Notes under the pieces: model-generated | Seen by the model: the letters and a program-made list of their open reading frames with translations, nothing else | Told to the model about the DNA's origin: nothing | Databases searched by the model: none | Translations under genes and position numbers: made by a program | Assembly: GCF_028502605.1 (NCBI RefSeq) | Contig: NC_079233.1 | Location: 4,154,001-4,218,000 of the forward strand | DNA length: 64,000 nt | Direction of reading: 5' to 3' | Origin: Trichoderma breve | Lineage: Eukaryota > Ascomycota > Sordariomycetes > Hypocreales > Hypocreaceae | In this document: positions 45,387 to 57,516 of the stretch, piece by piece | Numbering within the stretch: the first letter of the stretch is position 1 | How the letters are laid out: every line of letters starts with the position of its first letter

Positions 45387-47095
45387 GTTGGAGGATGTGA
45401 GGATAGGCGACGCTTTGCTGAAGAGCGCAGCATTGTTGTTGAATATTTCTACTGCTCTTATACATGATGGATGATACTTTATTCACAATGCTATGGTGCC
45501 TTGTATTGGCAGATTGCATTAAATTCCAGACGTAGTGCAAATGCGCACCTGTGAGTCACTGGCTGCTTATATGTGTCACGCCGTATGACAGTTTGCTTGA
45601 ATATTAGCACCAAACATGGTATATATTGCAGGGTATGCTCATGTTTTGAGAACTTGAGGCTTAGCGCTCCATATTCGTTGACTCATTCGCTGTCCTATGT
45701 CTTTATCATGAAGTACATATTTATATGGTAAATCCCGTCTCGTTCCATGAACCAGGAACAGACGCTTCTTTCTTTCGCCTATCTAGCGGTAGATATGAGC
45801 CAATGCACCCATCTCGATGACGCACCCTGTCGGAACGATTCCTTCTTCTAGAACACGTCAGCGTGACATGCAGATGAGACACCCAAATAGCTTCCCTCAA
45901 GCGTAGCTGATCAGCACTATTTCGTCCACCCGACACACAACTACAACTTTTGAACACATCATGAGACAATTCTCGCATCCGACGTCATTCCTGGCTCCCG
46001 ACCGTATCGGAACCCGCGGTCGCGGCGGTGGGCAATGGCGCTTTCTGGAGCTTTATTGGAACCTTAGCAACTTAGTTCCCCTCTGTGCTGCATCTAGATA
46101 GAGCTAACACCATTACCGCCTCTTGCAGCCGAGTACCAGTCCGGGGATCCTGGGGTACGAGATGGGGGAGTACTGCTACTCTGGGTTTGCCAACGTCAGA
46201 CGCAGCCTGATTGGTACCCGATCGGACGATTTGATGTACAGGTGAAGCATGTGCCGGTGCCCGACCTGATGCAGGGTTGCTGCAGACTGCAGACAATCTC
46301 CAGAATGCGGCCCCTTTGGCATGTGAAGATTGATCTGTCGCCAGCATCTGCGAACCCCCGAGTCAGCGCTGCAGCGGCATTGCAGCACGTGGACGCAGCA
46401 GCGGAATACGGGGGAGTAGCTGGGGGGAGGATTACGGGGGGCTTACAATATGGGGGATGGATGGATATTGGGGGTGACCCTGGGCTGCACCTAATTACAG
46501 ATGAAGCTCTGTGGGTGGTACATGATGACGGCACCACGTTTATGTTGAGCTGTTGTCCGGTGCCTTCAGTGACTGCTCGCTACGATGTGCGACAGTAAAA
46601 CAAAAGTAGATGTACCGCCTCTTGGGTGCACGCAGCGCTGTACTCGGCTTGTACGGCGACCATAACAGGTTCATAGCAGCACTGTAGCCCAACTGCCGGG
46701 CTGGTCCCAGGTACGACTCCCCGAGTACCCCCAAAGTACACCTGTCCAGCCCGCGCCCCAAGCCGCTATTGTCCCCACCTGCATATGCCATCAGCGGGTG
46801 TGGCAGAGCGGTCAGATGCTCAGATGCTCCAACCATCCCCGGATTCTCCAAGATTGCCTCAAGAACTCCCCTGTCGCCCGTCCTCCCTACCAACAACCAA
46901 CAGCGCTTTTATTCCCCAAGTCGCATTGTTCCGTAACCTCTTCCTCTTGATTTTCAAACCGCCATCTCAACTGCTCGTATAATTAGAATCGACGCTGCCT
47001 TCAGGAATGGGACTGCAGCTGAGCCGAAGCCTCCTGCTGCCCACCTGAAGATCCGATCCTCAACAAATCCCGGATGCAACGCAGCACCTCCTGTC
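45387..47095. other. Divergent intergenic region with G-rich block
   Basis: 1.7 kb without a credible gene. The block 46410-46475 holds five G runs of five or six residues. A tRNA-like A box at 46799 has no matching B box. Confidence 0.45.
46410..46475 (+). promoter_or_regulatory. Five G-tracts, candidate G-quadruplex region
   Basis: Five runs of 5-6 G are separated by spacers of about 7, 8, 10 and 13 bases on the plus strand. Such spacing can allow a four-stranded G structure; the longer loops make this only moderately likely. It lies about 620 bp upstream of the lipase start. Confidence 0.35.
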
Positions 47096-49570
47096 ATGGC
47101 CGACTTCTTCCTCCGCGCACCTCCGATACCTCAAATACACACCGGCAGCACCTCTCCGCCGTCGCCAAAGCGCCAGAAACAAGCATCGGCATCTTCGCAG
47201 CCTCTGCAGCCTGCTGACCGGACCATCGTACAAACCGTATCCCAAACAGTCAAAGGAGCGGCAAGTTACTTGCGATCCTGGAAAGATGGCATCAGCCCCG
47301 AAGAGCGCGAGAAGGCGAGGCTCCTCGAGGAAAGAAAAAACATACTCTGCCTGCGCATGAAGAGCGTATGTGCCTATTGAATCCCCCCGTGGGTGTTGGC
47401 TGGACCGGACTAATTGATGTGATAGGCTGAGACATTGAAACAATGGCAAGCAGCGGCACAGGAACTTGACGTTCTCGAGGGCAACGATGACTGGAGACGA
47501 GACGATGAAAGCGACGATTACAACGCTAGGCTCATTGAAGAGCGACTCCGGGCGCTTGACGAAGCCCGAGAAAGTCGAGACATCCGCACCATGATGCACC
47601 TCATCCGAACTGCCCTGTCGCGCGATCTCGGCGGCATGGGTAACGTCGATCTCTACCGGCACTCATATCTTGGCACGAAGACGCTGATTGAGCGCTACGT
47701 TGAGTCGACAATTGAAACCATCGATGCTGCCATTGTCCATAGCGCCACGGACCAGGGCATTGCGTACAAGGACCTACTAGAAGGCATGTTGCTCGCGCGC
47801 CAGAGCTTTGGACGAAGCGCCCTTTTACTATCTGGCGGCGGGACATTCGGCATGGCCCACGTCGGCGTTCTCAAGGCCTTGTTCGAAAACCAGCTTCTCC
47901 CCAGGATCATATCCGGCGCCAGCGCTGGAAGTATCGTCTGTGCCGTTATGTGTACGAGGACGGACGAAGAGATTCCGCAGCTGATTAAAGAGTTTCCCTA
48001 TGGTGATTTAGCAGTCTTCGAAGCCCAAGACAACCAGGATGGCCTGTTGGACCACTTTCGTCGGCTGCTAACTGAGGGTTGCTGGTCAGACATTGCCCAT
48101 CTGAGGAGAGTCATGAGGGGCATGATGGGCGACATTACCTTTCAGGAGGCGTACAACCGCACTCGACGTATCCTCAACATTTGCGTCTCTTCTGCATCCG
48201 TATACGAGCTGCCACGGCTGCTCAACTATGTCACTTCGCCCAACGTCATGATTTGGTCTGCCGTTGCAGCGTCTTGCTCAGTACCTCTCATCTTTAACTC
48301 GTCGCCCCTGTTGGTCAAAGATCCGGTTACGGGCGAGCATCGCCAGTGGAACCCGTCGCCCCAACGGTTTATTGACGGCTCGGTGGACAATGACTTGCCC
48401 ATGACACGCCTCGCGGAAATGTTCAACGTCAACCATTTCATCGTGTCGCAGGTGAACCCACACGTCACTCCGTTCCTCGCCAAGGATGATCACCTTTCAC
48501 CCGAGAATCAACATACTCACAAGAGCGCCAAAAATGGTGGCGATGACATGGATTGGATATATGCCTGCACATCGCTCGCCAGAGACGAGGCTCTCCACCG
48601 ACTGCAGTTTATGGCCGAGATGGGTTTCTTCCCTAACATGATGACCAAGTTTCGAAGTATCCTCAGTCAAAAATATTCGGGCAATATCAACATTTTACCT
48701 GATCTGACTCTCGATAACCTCCCCGTGCTTCTCAGAAACCCTTCTGTGGATTTTATGTTGAAGTGCTGTCTCGTTGGTGAAAGAGCAACGTGGCCAAAGC
48801 TATCTAGGATACGAGATAGCTGTGCGATAGAGTTGGCGCTGGATCGCGCAGTGCACCGGCTCCGGACGAGAGTCGTCTTCTCAGAGAGCCAGAGCAATCT
48901 CCGAAGCATAGTTTCATACATGGGAAGCTTGCGGCTTAACAAGCATGATCAGACACCCAACCAGGCTAATCTTGGCGTACCGATTGCCAGTCACGGCCAG
49001 AAGCGTCAACGACGAAGATCAGGCGGGAGCCTCCTCTTGCCCGGCCCAGGGTTGGTCCTCGACACCGATCTAACAGATGAGGAGACTGCTGAGGAGGAAC
49101 GCCTGGAAATCGCCTCAAGGAGACATGGACTTCCATCTTCCACTTCTCTTCGCAAGCCGCAGCTGAAGAGGTCAGCTTTGAGTCAGACGCATGTGCCTCA
49201 GTTGTCCGCCTCCCAGTCTCAATCAAACCCAAGATTCAACTTTTCCAAGCCAATAACACCTCCGGCAAGTGTTCACGGTGAGCTGGATGCTCTTGACGTC
49301 GCGAACGTCAACTATTTGGATCCAAAAGTTCCGACTACTTTTAGTGACGGCGGGGATGGCCGCGTCGGGCCGCCGTTGGGGCCTGAGATTTCTCCGGTTG
49401 ATGAAATCGAGACGAGTGAGCCAAATCACACGAGCGACACGGAAGTGGAGCAAGGGACCGAAGAGAGTGATCCTGATGACAGCCAGTCTGCGCCTGTTGA
49501 GGACACTCCTAAGCCAGCTAATTATGGCGCATTTGGCCCTGCTGGGGAAGTCATTGGCGGCTTTTGGTGA
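47096..49570 (+). CDS. Patatin-like triacylglycerol lipase / phospholipase (TGL3-5 type), 804 aa
   Basis: Exons 47096-47365 and 47426-49570 join in phase 0. An N-terminal helical domain (about 40-210, including SWKDGISPEEREKARLLEER) matches the DUF3336 region that precedes the patatin domain in fungal TGL lipases. The patatin core has the oxyanion loop GGGTFGMAHVG at 227, the nucleophile GASAGS with Ser256, and the Asp of the dyad in DGSVDNDLP (Asp407). These enzymes hydrolyse triacylglycerol or lysophospholipid at lipid droplets. The C-terminal 250 residues are disordered and acidic. Both catalytic residues are present, so activity is expected. A TGL3-, TGL4- or TGL5-specific name cannot be fixed from the sequence alone. 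Confidence 0.88.
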
Positions 49571-50061
49571 TTATAAAGGATTGACCCCTCCACTACGAGC
49601 CAGAAGGGGGAAGACACACGGCATGGTGTTTTGGCGGATCAAGCCGCACGAAATCCAAGCATAGAATGGCGTTATCGTATACTTTGTTTGACAATTGGGA
49701 GCCTTTTGTTTCCGTTTCTTTTCTTGTTCATTATCATTATTGAGGTCAGCTGTTTCAGGATTGTTCGGGCGGATACTTTGGTATAGAGAAGGACCTGGCA
49801 TCTGGCCTGCGAGGCCACAGACGGTCGTTGAGGCGAATCTTGAGGCGGATATTCGGTGTTGGAAGAGGGAACAGCGCTACATTAGTCGGAGGAGAGGAGT
49901 AGCACTGCTGGTCGAACGTGTATCTTGGCATATATCTGAATCAAATTCATACCAAGAGGCTGTCCAAGTTTCTTCAAGTATCAATCGTGCGGCATTACGA
50001 CTAGCGACTTGTCCATTGTGCGAGCGCCATATACCAGAATAGTAGGCTCATCTGCATCGAC
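49571..50061. other. 3' flank of lipase and spacer before tRNA
   Basis: No gene seen. The stretch is transcribed at most as 3' untranslated region. Confidence 0.55.
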
Positions 50062-50148
50062 GGCCGCGTGGCCTAATGGCTAAGGCGCTAGATTTCGGTT
50101 GGTAAACGCCACCTCTAGAGATTCCAGGTTCGACTCCTGGCGTGGTCG
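50062..50148 (+). tRNA. tRNA-Arg (anticodon TCG) with a 14-nt intron
   Basis: The acceptor GGCCGCG pairs with CGTGGTC using G-T wobbles, the D stem is GCCT/AGGC, and the T arm is CCAGG-TTCGACT-CCTGG. The anticodon stem CTAGA/TCTAG is interrupted in the loop. Reading bases 34-36 as TCG (50095-50097) with base 37 = G leaves a 14-nt intron at 50099-50112, the normal place after position 37. The mature tRNA is 73 nt. The codon read is CGA. The intron is inferred from folding. Confidence 0.9.
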
Positions 50149-50149
50149 A

Positions 50150-50155
50150 TTTTTT
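50150..50155 (+). terminator. RNA polymerase III T-run terminator
   Basis: Six T residues start two bases after the end of tRNA-Arg(TCG). Confidence 0.75.
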
Positions 50156-51562
50156 GCAGTTTCCGTCTAATTTATAATTTTTTTATTTCTTCTGAATGAT
50201 ATTGGTGCCCTTTTCGTATGAATATGGCGTGGTTGCTTTTATCAAGTCGCTGCGTTTCATCTGCGGCATCTGCGGCATCCTAGATATCAAAAGAAACATT
50301 TTTGAAAGCGCTGAGCGGATCTCGGGCTGTCGGCAGTGGTCTGCACAGGCTCAGGATCTCGGGTCAGCACGCCAGAAAGCCACATTGGGTAGGATGTTGT
50401 TGTGGCGGCTGAGAAGGCGCTTCAACACGTATGATGTTACAGAAGTACTATGGGGTGACTTTTTAGTCAGGTGGCTACCTTGCGAACAACCTTGAAGGTT
50501 AATGGGATAGAGATTGCGAGGTTCGAGGGTCAGTAGGGCTGATGGTCTTTGTGTTACCATCCACGCCTGTTATAGACTACGTATACACAACACAAATTTT
50601 GAATCAAGATTAATTGTGTGGAATGAGAAAGAGAAAAGAGAGCTTATTAGGATGACAATAATGCACCGTCAAAGGGTAACGCCGTTTCCAATGTGGTGCC
50701 CAACAAAGTGGAGGAAAAATATGCTCACTTACAAACCCACATGCAAAACCCGCTCTCCTCTATATCTTCACCTACAGACTGCAGTACATGTCCGTTCTAC
50801 AGTGGATGACAAGTGGATTTCTCATCAGTAATCCGCATCTGAATCGTACATGTAGTTAGTTTACCGATACACGACTGCATGCGCAAGACACCAACAACCA
50901 AGACGAGTAACGAAGTAAGACCTTGGTCAACAGCAGTACTAGTCCAAAGGTCGAGACCTACTAGCCCATGGCCAAGCTCAACACTTTCAAATCAGACATC
51001 TGCAAGCGCCCTGTACTGACACTATTGACCGTAAGGCTTACATTCCGTAACCGCAAATGTATCCGTGATTTGTCTTCTTCGCCCTCCAGCCCAAGTGAGA
51101 GCTACCTACTGTAATCAGCTCAGCTCCCTCCCGGCCCATCGGCGTTGGTGTCACCATGGCCCGACCAGCCGCAGCAAAAAGAGGATCCATTCAGCCCGCA
51201 GCCCGTCTCGTTCTCTCTTTAACCGCAAGTTTTGATTGCACAAGCATGAGCCCGCAAAGCTAACAAGGGGGAATCAAGAGGGCCCAGCGGGAGCTAGTCG
51301 CCCATTGCGTCAGAGAGACTCGAATTGCAAAATGCGCACGGCGGGCCAATGAGGCGGCGAGCTCAGCACGCAATCGCGGCGCCTTGCCGCATTGAGGACC
51401 TCCCTAGGCCAGGCACTTGGCGCGGATCGTGGGGTTTGATGAGTGGAATGTTGCAATGGTTCGTTGCTTTTGGTAAGGAGCAGAAGCTTGAGCTTGAGCT
51501 TGGGGGCGGGGGTTGATGTCTTGTGTGCTGTGTTGGGTGTTTTTAGCTCCGTAAGCAAGACG

Positions 51563-51678
51563 AGGGGCAAAAGGGAAAAAAAGGTGATGAGATGATGGAG
51601 GGGGAGGGGCTGGCTTGGAGGGGGGAAGAAAAAGAGGAGGGAGAGAATATTGGGTGATTGTGTTGCGTTGATGGGCCC
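51563..51678. promoter_or_regulatory. Cluster of STRE (AGGGG/CCCCT) elements
   Basis: AGGGG occurs at 51563, 51599, 51605 and 51619 on the plus strand, and CCCCT at 51674-51678. Five copies within 116 bp lie 150-270 bp upstream of a peroxiredoxin start. Msn2/4-type zinc-finger factors bind this pentamer in stressed yeast and related proteins exist in filamentous fungi, so oxidative or general stress control is likely. The region is also G-rich by composition, which weakens the inference. Confidence 0.45.
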
Positions 51679-51714
51679 CTCGATTACGTTTTTTGGTGGG
51701 ATGGGCAATGAGAG

Positions 51715-51724
51715 ATATATATAA
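51715..51724 (+). promoter_or_regulatory. TATA box of the peroxiredoxin gene
   Basis: ATATATATAA lies 108-117 bp before the start codon and is followed by a CT-rich leader, as in strongly expressed fungal genes. Confidence 0.55.
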
Positions 51725-51831
51725 GCCTCATTTCTCTTCTTCTTCCTGTAGATGATCCCTCTCTGTTCTTGTTTTCCTTTCATAGCATAAACACCAAGCT
51801 TTACAAACAAAACCCCTCCATCATCATCACC

Positions 51832-52580
51832 ATGTCTCAGCCTGCTCCCCTCCGTCTGGGCTCCGAAGCCCCCAACTTCAAGGCCGACACCACCCAGGGC
51901 CCCATTGACTTCCACGAGTTCGTCGGCGACAACTGGGTCGTCTTCTTCTCCCACCCCGAGGACTACACGCCCGTGTGCACCACCGAGCTGGGCGCCTTTG
52001 CCAAGCTGCAGCCCGAGTTCACCAAGCGCGGCGTCAAGCTGATTGGCCTGTCTGCCAACACCGTCGACTCCCACAATGGCTGGATCGACGACATCAAGGA
52101 GGTCACTGGCGGCCATGTCACTTTCCCCATCATTGGCGACAAGCAGCGCCAGGTTTCCCTGCTCTACGACATGTAAGTTATGCTGTTGGTGGTGTTGTTG
52201 TTGCTCTCTACTTTGTTCCTGACACTAACAACTCTTCTTCTTCCCCAAACAGGATCGACCACCAGGACGCTACCAACGTCGATGAAAAGGGCATTGCCTT
52301 CACCATCCGCTCCGTCTTCTTCATCGACCCCAAGAAGAAGATCCGCACCATCCTCTCCTACCCTGCCTCCACCGGCCGCAACGCCTCCGAGGTCCTGCGC
52401 ATCATCGACTCCCTCCAGACCGGCGACAAGTACCGCGTCACCACCCCCATTAACTGGCAGCCCGGTGAGGATGTCATTGTCGCTCCCGTCATCAAGGACG
52501 AGGAGGCCAAGAAGCTGTTCCCCAACTTCCGCACCATCAAGCCTTACCTCCGCCTGACCTCCCTGCCTGAGGTCTCATAG
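51832..52580 (+). CDS. 1-Cys peroxiredoxin (Prx6/PRX1 type), 222 aa
   Basis: Exons 51832-52172 and 52253-52580 join in phase 2 across an 80-nt intron. The enzyme reduces hydrogen peroxide and lipid hydroperoxides. The peroxidatic cysteine is Cys49 in HPEDYTPVCTTELGAF, the standard peroxiredoxin active site with Thr46 and Pro47. The remaining text (GLSANTVDSHNGWIDDI, FPIIGDKQRQVSLLYDM, RSVFFIDPKKKIRTILSYPA, GRNASEVLRIIDSL, VTTPINWQPGEDVIV) is the Prx6 subgroup, which has a long C-terminal domain and lacks the second resolving cysteine of 2-Cys enzymes. No mitochondrial presequence is visible, so a cytosolic location is likely. The promoter has several STREs and a TATA box, and coding bias is high, which fits strong and stress-induced expression. 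Confidence 0.95.
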
Positions 52581-55500
52581 ATTATGGGCGCTGGATACTT
52601 GAAAGCAACAAAAAATTAATAAAAACTCTAGAAAACGAGAAACCCTAATTTTGGGAAAGCAATTTATTGGATCTGCGATGGGGGTGAAATGTTGTCAGAG
52701 AAAAAAAAAAGTTCCGCTAATCGTGCAAAGTTACGGCATGGCGCTTGAGGGCGGTTTTTCATTCAAGAAGCACGTCACTGATGTCAAAATGTTGTTCGTG
52801 CCACGGAAAGCCTGATGATATGCATCTCTCATCATGGCCTATGAGGGGCTTTTCTAGATGGGGGCAATGACCATGATGTTGAATAATAAAAAAGATACCA
52901 ATTTTTTTCTTCTAATGACATTGTTTGATGATCAGTGTGAAGTTTAAGCAGAAACCCGTATTAAAATCTTGCGTGAATGCATTAAGAGTGTTGATGTTTT
53001 ACATATGGGGTAGGCATGCATTGTTTCTGCGGCTGTCGAACTTAATATTTAGCAGAGTCAATTATAGGTCAACTCTAATTTTGATGAATCTTTCAAGTTG
53101 CATGTGAATGGGATTTGAGAAACGCATTGGATGACGCAGGTTGCGTGCTCCTCACTGGACAGATAACCAATCTTGTTTGTTTCGAATGGAAGCTAAATCT
53201 TATGGCACCAACCGCTCTCATGACTTCAGAATCCTTTCTAATCGACTTGGAGAATAATGGGCTAGCATTAGCAGCTTCGGTAGGGGCTCTCGTAAGCTTA
53301 ATGAGTGAATATCCCTATTGTCGAATAACACAGCTAGCTCCAGCAGTCAGGCCAAATCAGAGAAAGCCACAAAATAGTGTGCATACCAGATAAGGTCCAT
53401 GAACTTGTATCCGTATCTTTCGAGTCACTGAATACTCTGAGACCTTTACGAATTGCCACAAAGTGCTGCCATCAACCCTCCTCTGCAGCCTCCTGTCATC
53501 TTCAGCAACGTCCACTGGCCACAATTGGTGGTGTCAGTATGGTGTAAGCAGCTGCACACCCAGTGGGGGTATATTTTTTGTCCTTGTCTTTGTTGTGTTG
53601 GAGATGTGGCACACTATATGCAACGGTGACTGCCTTTACGGTGGTTGTTTCCACGATCATGTATACGTTGCCAGGCGTGGGAGTTGTAAGAGGGGTGTCG
53701 TCGGAATAGTTCTTAAGAATGATTGAAATAGACATAGGGCAATAGTGTTAGCTCTTCCTAGTATACATATATACATGACGACACCTCCTGCTAACGCCTA
53801 GATCGGAGACTACATGATGTGAGGTTTGTTTGCATGAAGACATGCTGAAACAAATAAGATGACATCCAGATGCAGCCATGATGCTGCCCAATGGCATATA
53901 CAGCAGATGATGTGTTTGTTGGTTTCCCGCCTTCACCCAACATTGATGTTACCCTGTAGCCTTTCATGAATTTTTGGGCATAACAGCGATTAATGGCATA
54001 GTTACACATACATCTTAGTGAGCCATCTGCTCTGTATACGGTGTCATGAACATTCATATCAAATACATACACTGGGCAGTTAGATAAATACGTAAATGCA
54101 TGTGGCCGTTGTTCGCGTTCGGTATACTATCCAAGCGCCTTTTTTATTGCCAAATCTGGCATCTAATTCGTTGGCGCGCCTGTTGGTGAGCCATCATATG
54201 GATGGCGGCAGAGCCACTCATGCTAACGTTTCAGGCCAACGTCTAGCACTTGCATCGGCCATGCACATTGAGTCGCCGATACGAATCATGGCAGTGTCCA
54301 TGCCTGGAGACTGGAATTTGGTGTGCTATCCGGGTGACCCGACTGGAAGAGGGGAGAGAAAGCTACAAGTAGCTGCGACTGTGATCTACTGCCCTGTTGC
54401 TCGCAGAAAAGGAAGAGCGAGAGTCAGGAAAAAAAGGTGGTGCCATCATGATCGACAAAGAGGCTGCTGCAGTATTAATTAGTACGCATAATGGACATGG
54501 AACTGCCCTGATGAGTTTGACGGAACAGGCAAGATCCGAGTGCCAACTGCCGGACGGCATGAGTCTTGTGTGCGTGTCTTCATTTTACTTGTTTCCTACT
54601 CATGTTGTTGTGCAGAGAGAGGATTTGCTCGTCGATTTCCCGCATATCATCTCAAAGAGTCAATGCAAAACATACAGTACAGTAGGCTGCTGGTTGGTCG
54701 CTAGAGGCTGAGCTTATCTAGACTGGCCTGTACGAGTACTGGAGGGAAATTGAGCCTCTTGCCGGAAATCACGTAATCAAGGGCCTGGATAAGGGGATTG
54801 TTCAATTTTGACCTGACATCTGCCATCACCACGACTAGACGGGGCCGTTTGTTTCATGAAGCATCAAAGTGGTTTAGCCTGGAAGCATCTCCATTCCATC
54901 CCACGTGCTAATATGCCCGGCTGGACAATGTGGACAATGGGCGACCCTGGACTTTTTGCTTGGCAGCGGTGCGGCAAATGAGTCTGGAGGATTCGAGAAG
55001 CCCAGCCACCAGCTTTAGGCGCTCGTTGTATGTACTAGCATCAATAGCAGTGGCATATCGAACACTGCTAATGCTAATGCCAACATGATTTGATTGTTTA
55101 TTGCTAGTCTAGTACAGGTACGGGCAATTCCCGAGGCATCCAGAAGGGCGGGAGAGGAAAGCGTGTGGAGACGGACATGCAAGGGGATTGGATTCGCCTC
55201 GTGCTCACTGCATATCCTATGTTGCTGTACGAGCACAGGAGCTTGCGCAAGGAACGTGAAGAATTGACGCACTCGCCATTGTCAAAATGCATCGACTCCA
55301 TCCATGTACTGCACTGTACTCTGTACTCTCCTGCAAACAAGCACGCGGACCCCCAGCAGTGTCCACGAGGTCTTGGGACGATGAAGAAACCCACGCTGGA
55401 TGGGGCCATCTCTCTCAGCCCCAGCAAACATTGGGACACCGAGGGAACAAATTCGATTCAGCCAGCCAGCAGAGCGGCTCCCCTTTCGCTGCTTGGCATG

Positions 55501-57516
55501 GCTGCGTATCGTGTTCCCACTTTGTGTCTCCGATGCAGCAAGGAGCTCCGTTGTTGCAGTGGTGTCGGTAGTCGCTGCGATAGTCGACGGCGCGAACACC
55601 CCTATTGAGGCAAAAGGAGAGAGAGGGAGCATGCACTTTAGAGTACCTACAGCACCTGAACACCTCCATTGCTCCATATCAACATGTCCGCGGACTGCAG
55701 ATTGAGTGGCCTCCGGTGAGGGGAAATGCGGACCGGGTGCTAGCTCTGGGCTGAGTGAGAAGCTTAGCAGAAGCGGACAGGACAAACAAATCTGGAGGAA
55801 TCAGTCAATCCAATTTCTACTAATGATGCTGAATGTTGAACATCTTGGACGTGGACGGGGTGGATGTGCTTGGCCCCACGATGGAGAGTCATTCTGGGCT
55901 GATGTCAAACTGCAAAAGAGTCATTCATTCGATCGATGGGCTTGTCTCTCGAGTTTCAGTAGAGAGCTGTCACTTTTTGCCGCCTTGTTTGAAGCAAGAT
56001 GACGACAATCGGAGGATACACGTACCGTAGACAGCCCTTGTCCTGCAGTCTTGACCATCTGGAACCGCCATTGAGCGCTTCCCTGCCGCAGTGCCCCTGG
56101 CCGTCGCATGCACACTAGCAGTAGTCGAACGTATTTTCTTCTTTTTTTACATCATCCGCTGCCATCATATTGCATTTGACCACACGCAGGCGAGCGAATA
56201 CGGAGTGCAGAATGCCCTGCCTTGGCGCTGGCATGGCATGGAATGGCAGGGCTCATCGAATGGGATGGGATGGGATCCATTGATGGGATGGGATGGGATG
56301 GGATGTACTCGTACGGTACACGCGGAGGTACCTGGTCTGGCGCTAAACGGTGGGTGCTCGAGGGTGTACCGCAGAGGGACCTTATCGAGAGGCCTTTGGT
56401 AGTCCCTGGTCTGTCTGTATTTTTGTCGATGCTGGCTGGCTCTTCTTATTCTTCCCCTTCTTCTTCTTCCACTTCTTTTTTTTTTCTTTCCGTAATCCCC
56501 CTGTAAACAGTTCCCCATCTTACCCATCTTACCCTTTTGTAAATCCTCGTTTTCAACTTTATCCTTTGCTCTCTCACGCCTTCACAATCTACTACTGCTA
56601 CTACTGCTGCTAATTTCCTGTCTGCTCCAACTCTCCAGCCACTGCCTCCAGCTACTGCTACTGCTAAAATCCCCCCGCTGTCCAGCCTATCAGAACCGCC
56701 TGTCACCCCCTGCCAGTAGCCTGTACTTGTCCCTGTAGTTCTTCGGCAAAGCCCACAACCCCCCTTCTTCGCGTCTGTGCGTCTGTTTGCTGGAGACTGT
56801 ATTTTTTTTTTGTTGCTCGACCTCCCTCTGAGCCCACATCGTCAGCTCCATCGCGCCAAACGGGCTGCGCACATCACAAGCAACGAAGTGCGACGTTGGC
56901 CCTCAGACAGTTTCGGCTGCCGTCTTTGAATGGTACGTCATGGCCGCTTTGAATCTGAATTCTCCCTTGTGTCGCTCTGCTGCCAGCTTCTGTTCTGCCC
57001 TGTTCCCCCGTGCCCTCTCTGCCTTGCGAACTGCGAGCCTCGAATGCCACATCATCGCGCACTTTGGACACATTTCACGCCTCGCCGGTCCCACGTCGCT
57101 CCTCCGCCTCCCGCAAGAGATTCTCGGTTCCCGGATCGTCTATCCGGGCTCCTGAAAATCGCTGCCTCTGCCGGGCCTGCAAGAGACGGAGGCTGTGGCG
57201 ACCATCATTGCGTTTCTATCTCGACTGGGCCACGGTGCGGTCAGGGAAAATCATCCCCCCCTGCCTCCCGGCCTCTTCTTCTAGGACCCAAGCGGGTGGT
57301 CCTAATCCCCATAGTTGCGCTGGCCAAGAAAGGGCTGATCCCATCTGACAAGCGTCCGGGAAAGGGATTGTCACTGTCACTGTCATCTTTCTTCCATTCT
57401 CTCATTCTCTCTTGATCCTGTCATCATCTCAACACCCCCTTCCTTTCCTTCCTCACCTACCCTATCCAGCGGTGTCATCTCTCCTCTCTGCGCCTCCAGA
57501 AGCATTGGCCGGTGTC
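52581..57516. other. Long intergenic region (4.9 kb) without a supported gene
   Basis: The largest gap in the window. Open frames up to about 168 codons exist on both strands, with no recognisable domain or splice pattern. A 77-codon minus-strand frame at 53502-53735 looks Thr/Val-rich and coding-like but ends abruptly. The last 1.1 kb (from about 56420) is very pyrimidine-rich and is the likely promoter and long leader of the Kelch gene. GGGAT repeats lie at 56262-56304. Confidence 0.45.
56262..56304 (+). repeat. GGGAT pentamer repeat, two blocks
   Basis: Three GGGAT units at 56262-56276 and four at 56284-56303 are separated by seven bases. Simple pentamer repeat, G-rich on the plus strand, about 1.2 kb upstream of the Kelch-BTB start codon. 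Confidence 0.75.

Larger units (their letters stand above)
50156..51831. other. Promoter region of the peroxiredoxin gene
   Basis: No credible gene. The last 300 bp contain a TATA box and stress elements, described separately. Confidence 0.5.

Noticed and set aside
46796..46870. tRNA-like A box (TGGCAGAGCGG)
   Set aside because: No B box or T-arm palindrome downstream and no closing acceptor stem, so it is not a tRNA gene.
55165..55785. Overlapping open frames of 147 and 167 codons on opposite strands
   Set aside because: Neither shows a domain or coding-like composition, and they mask each other; treated as chance.
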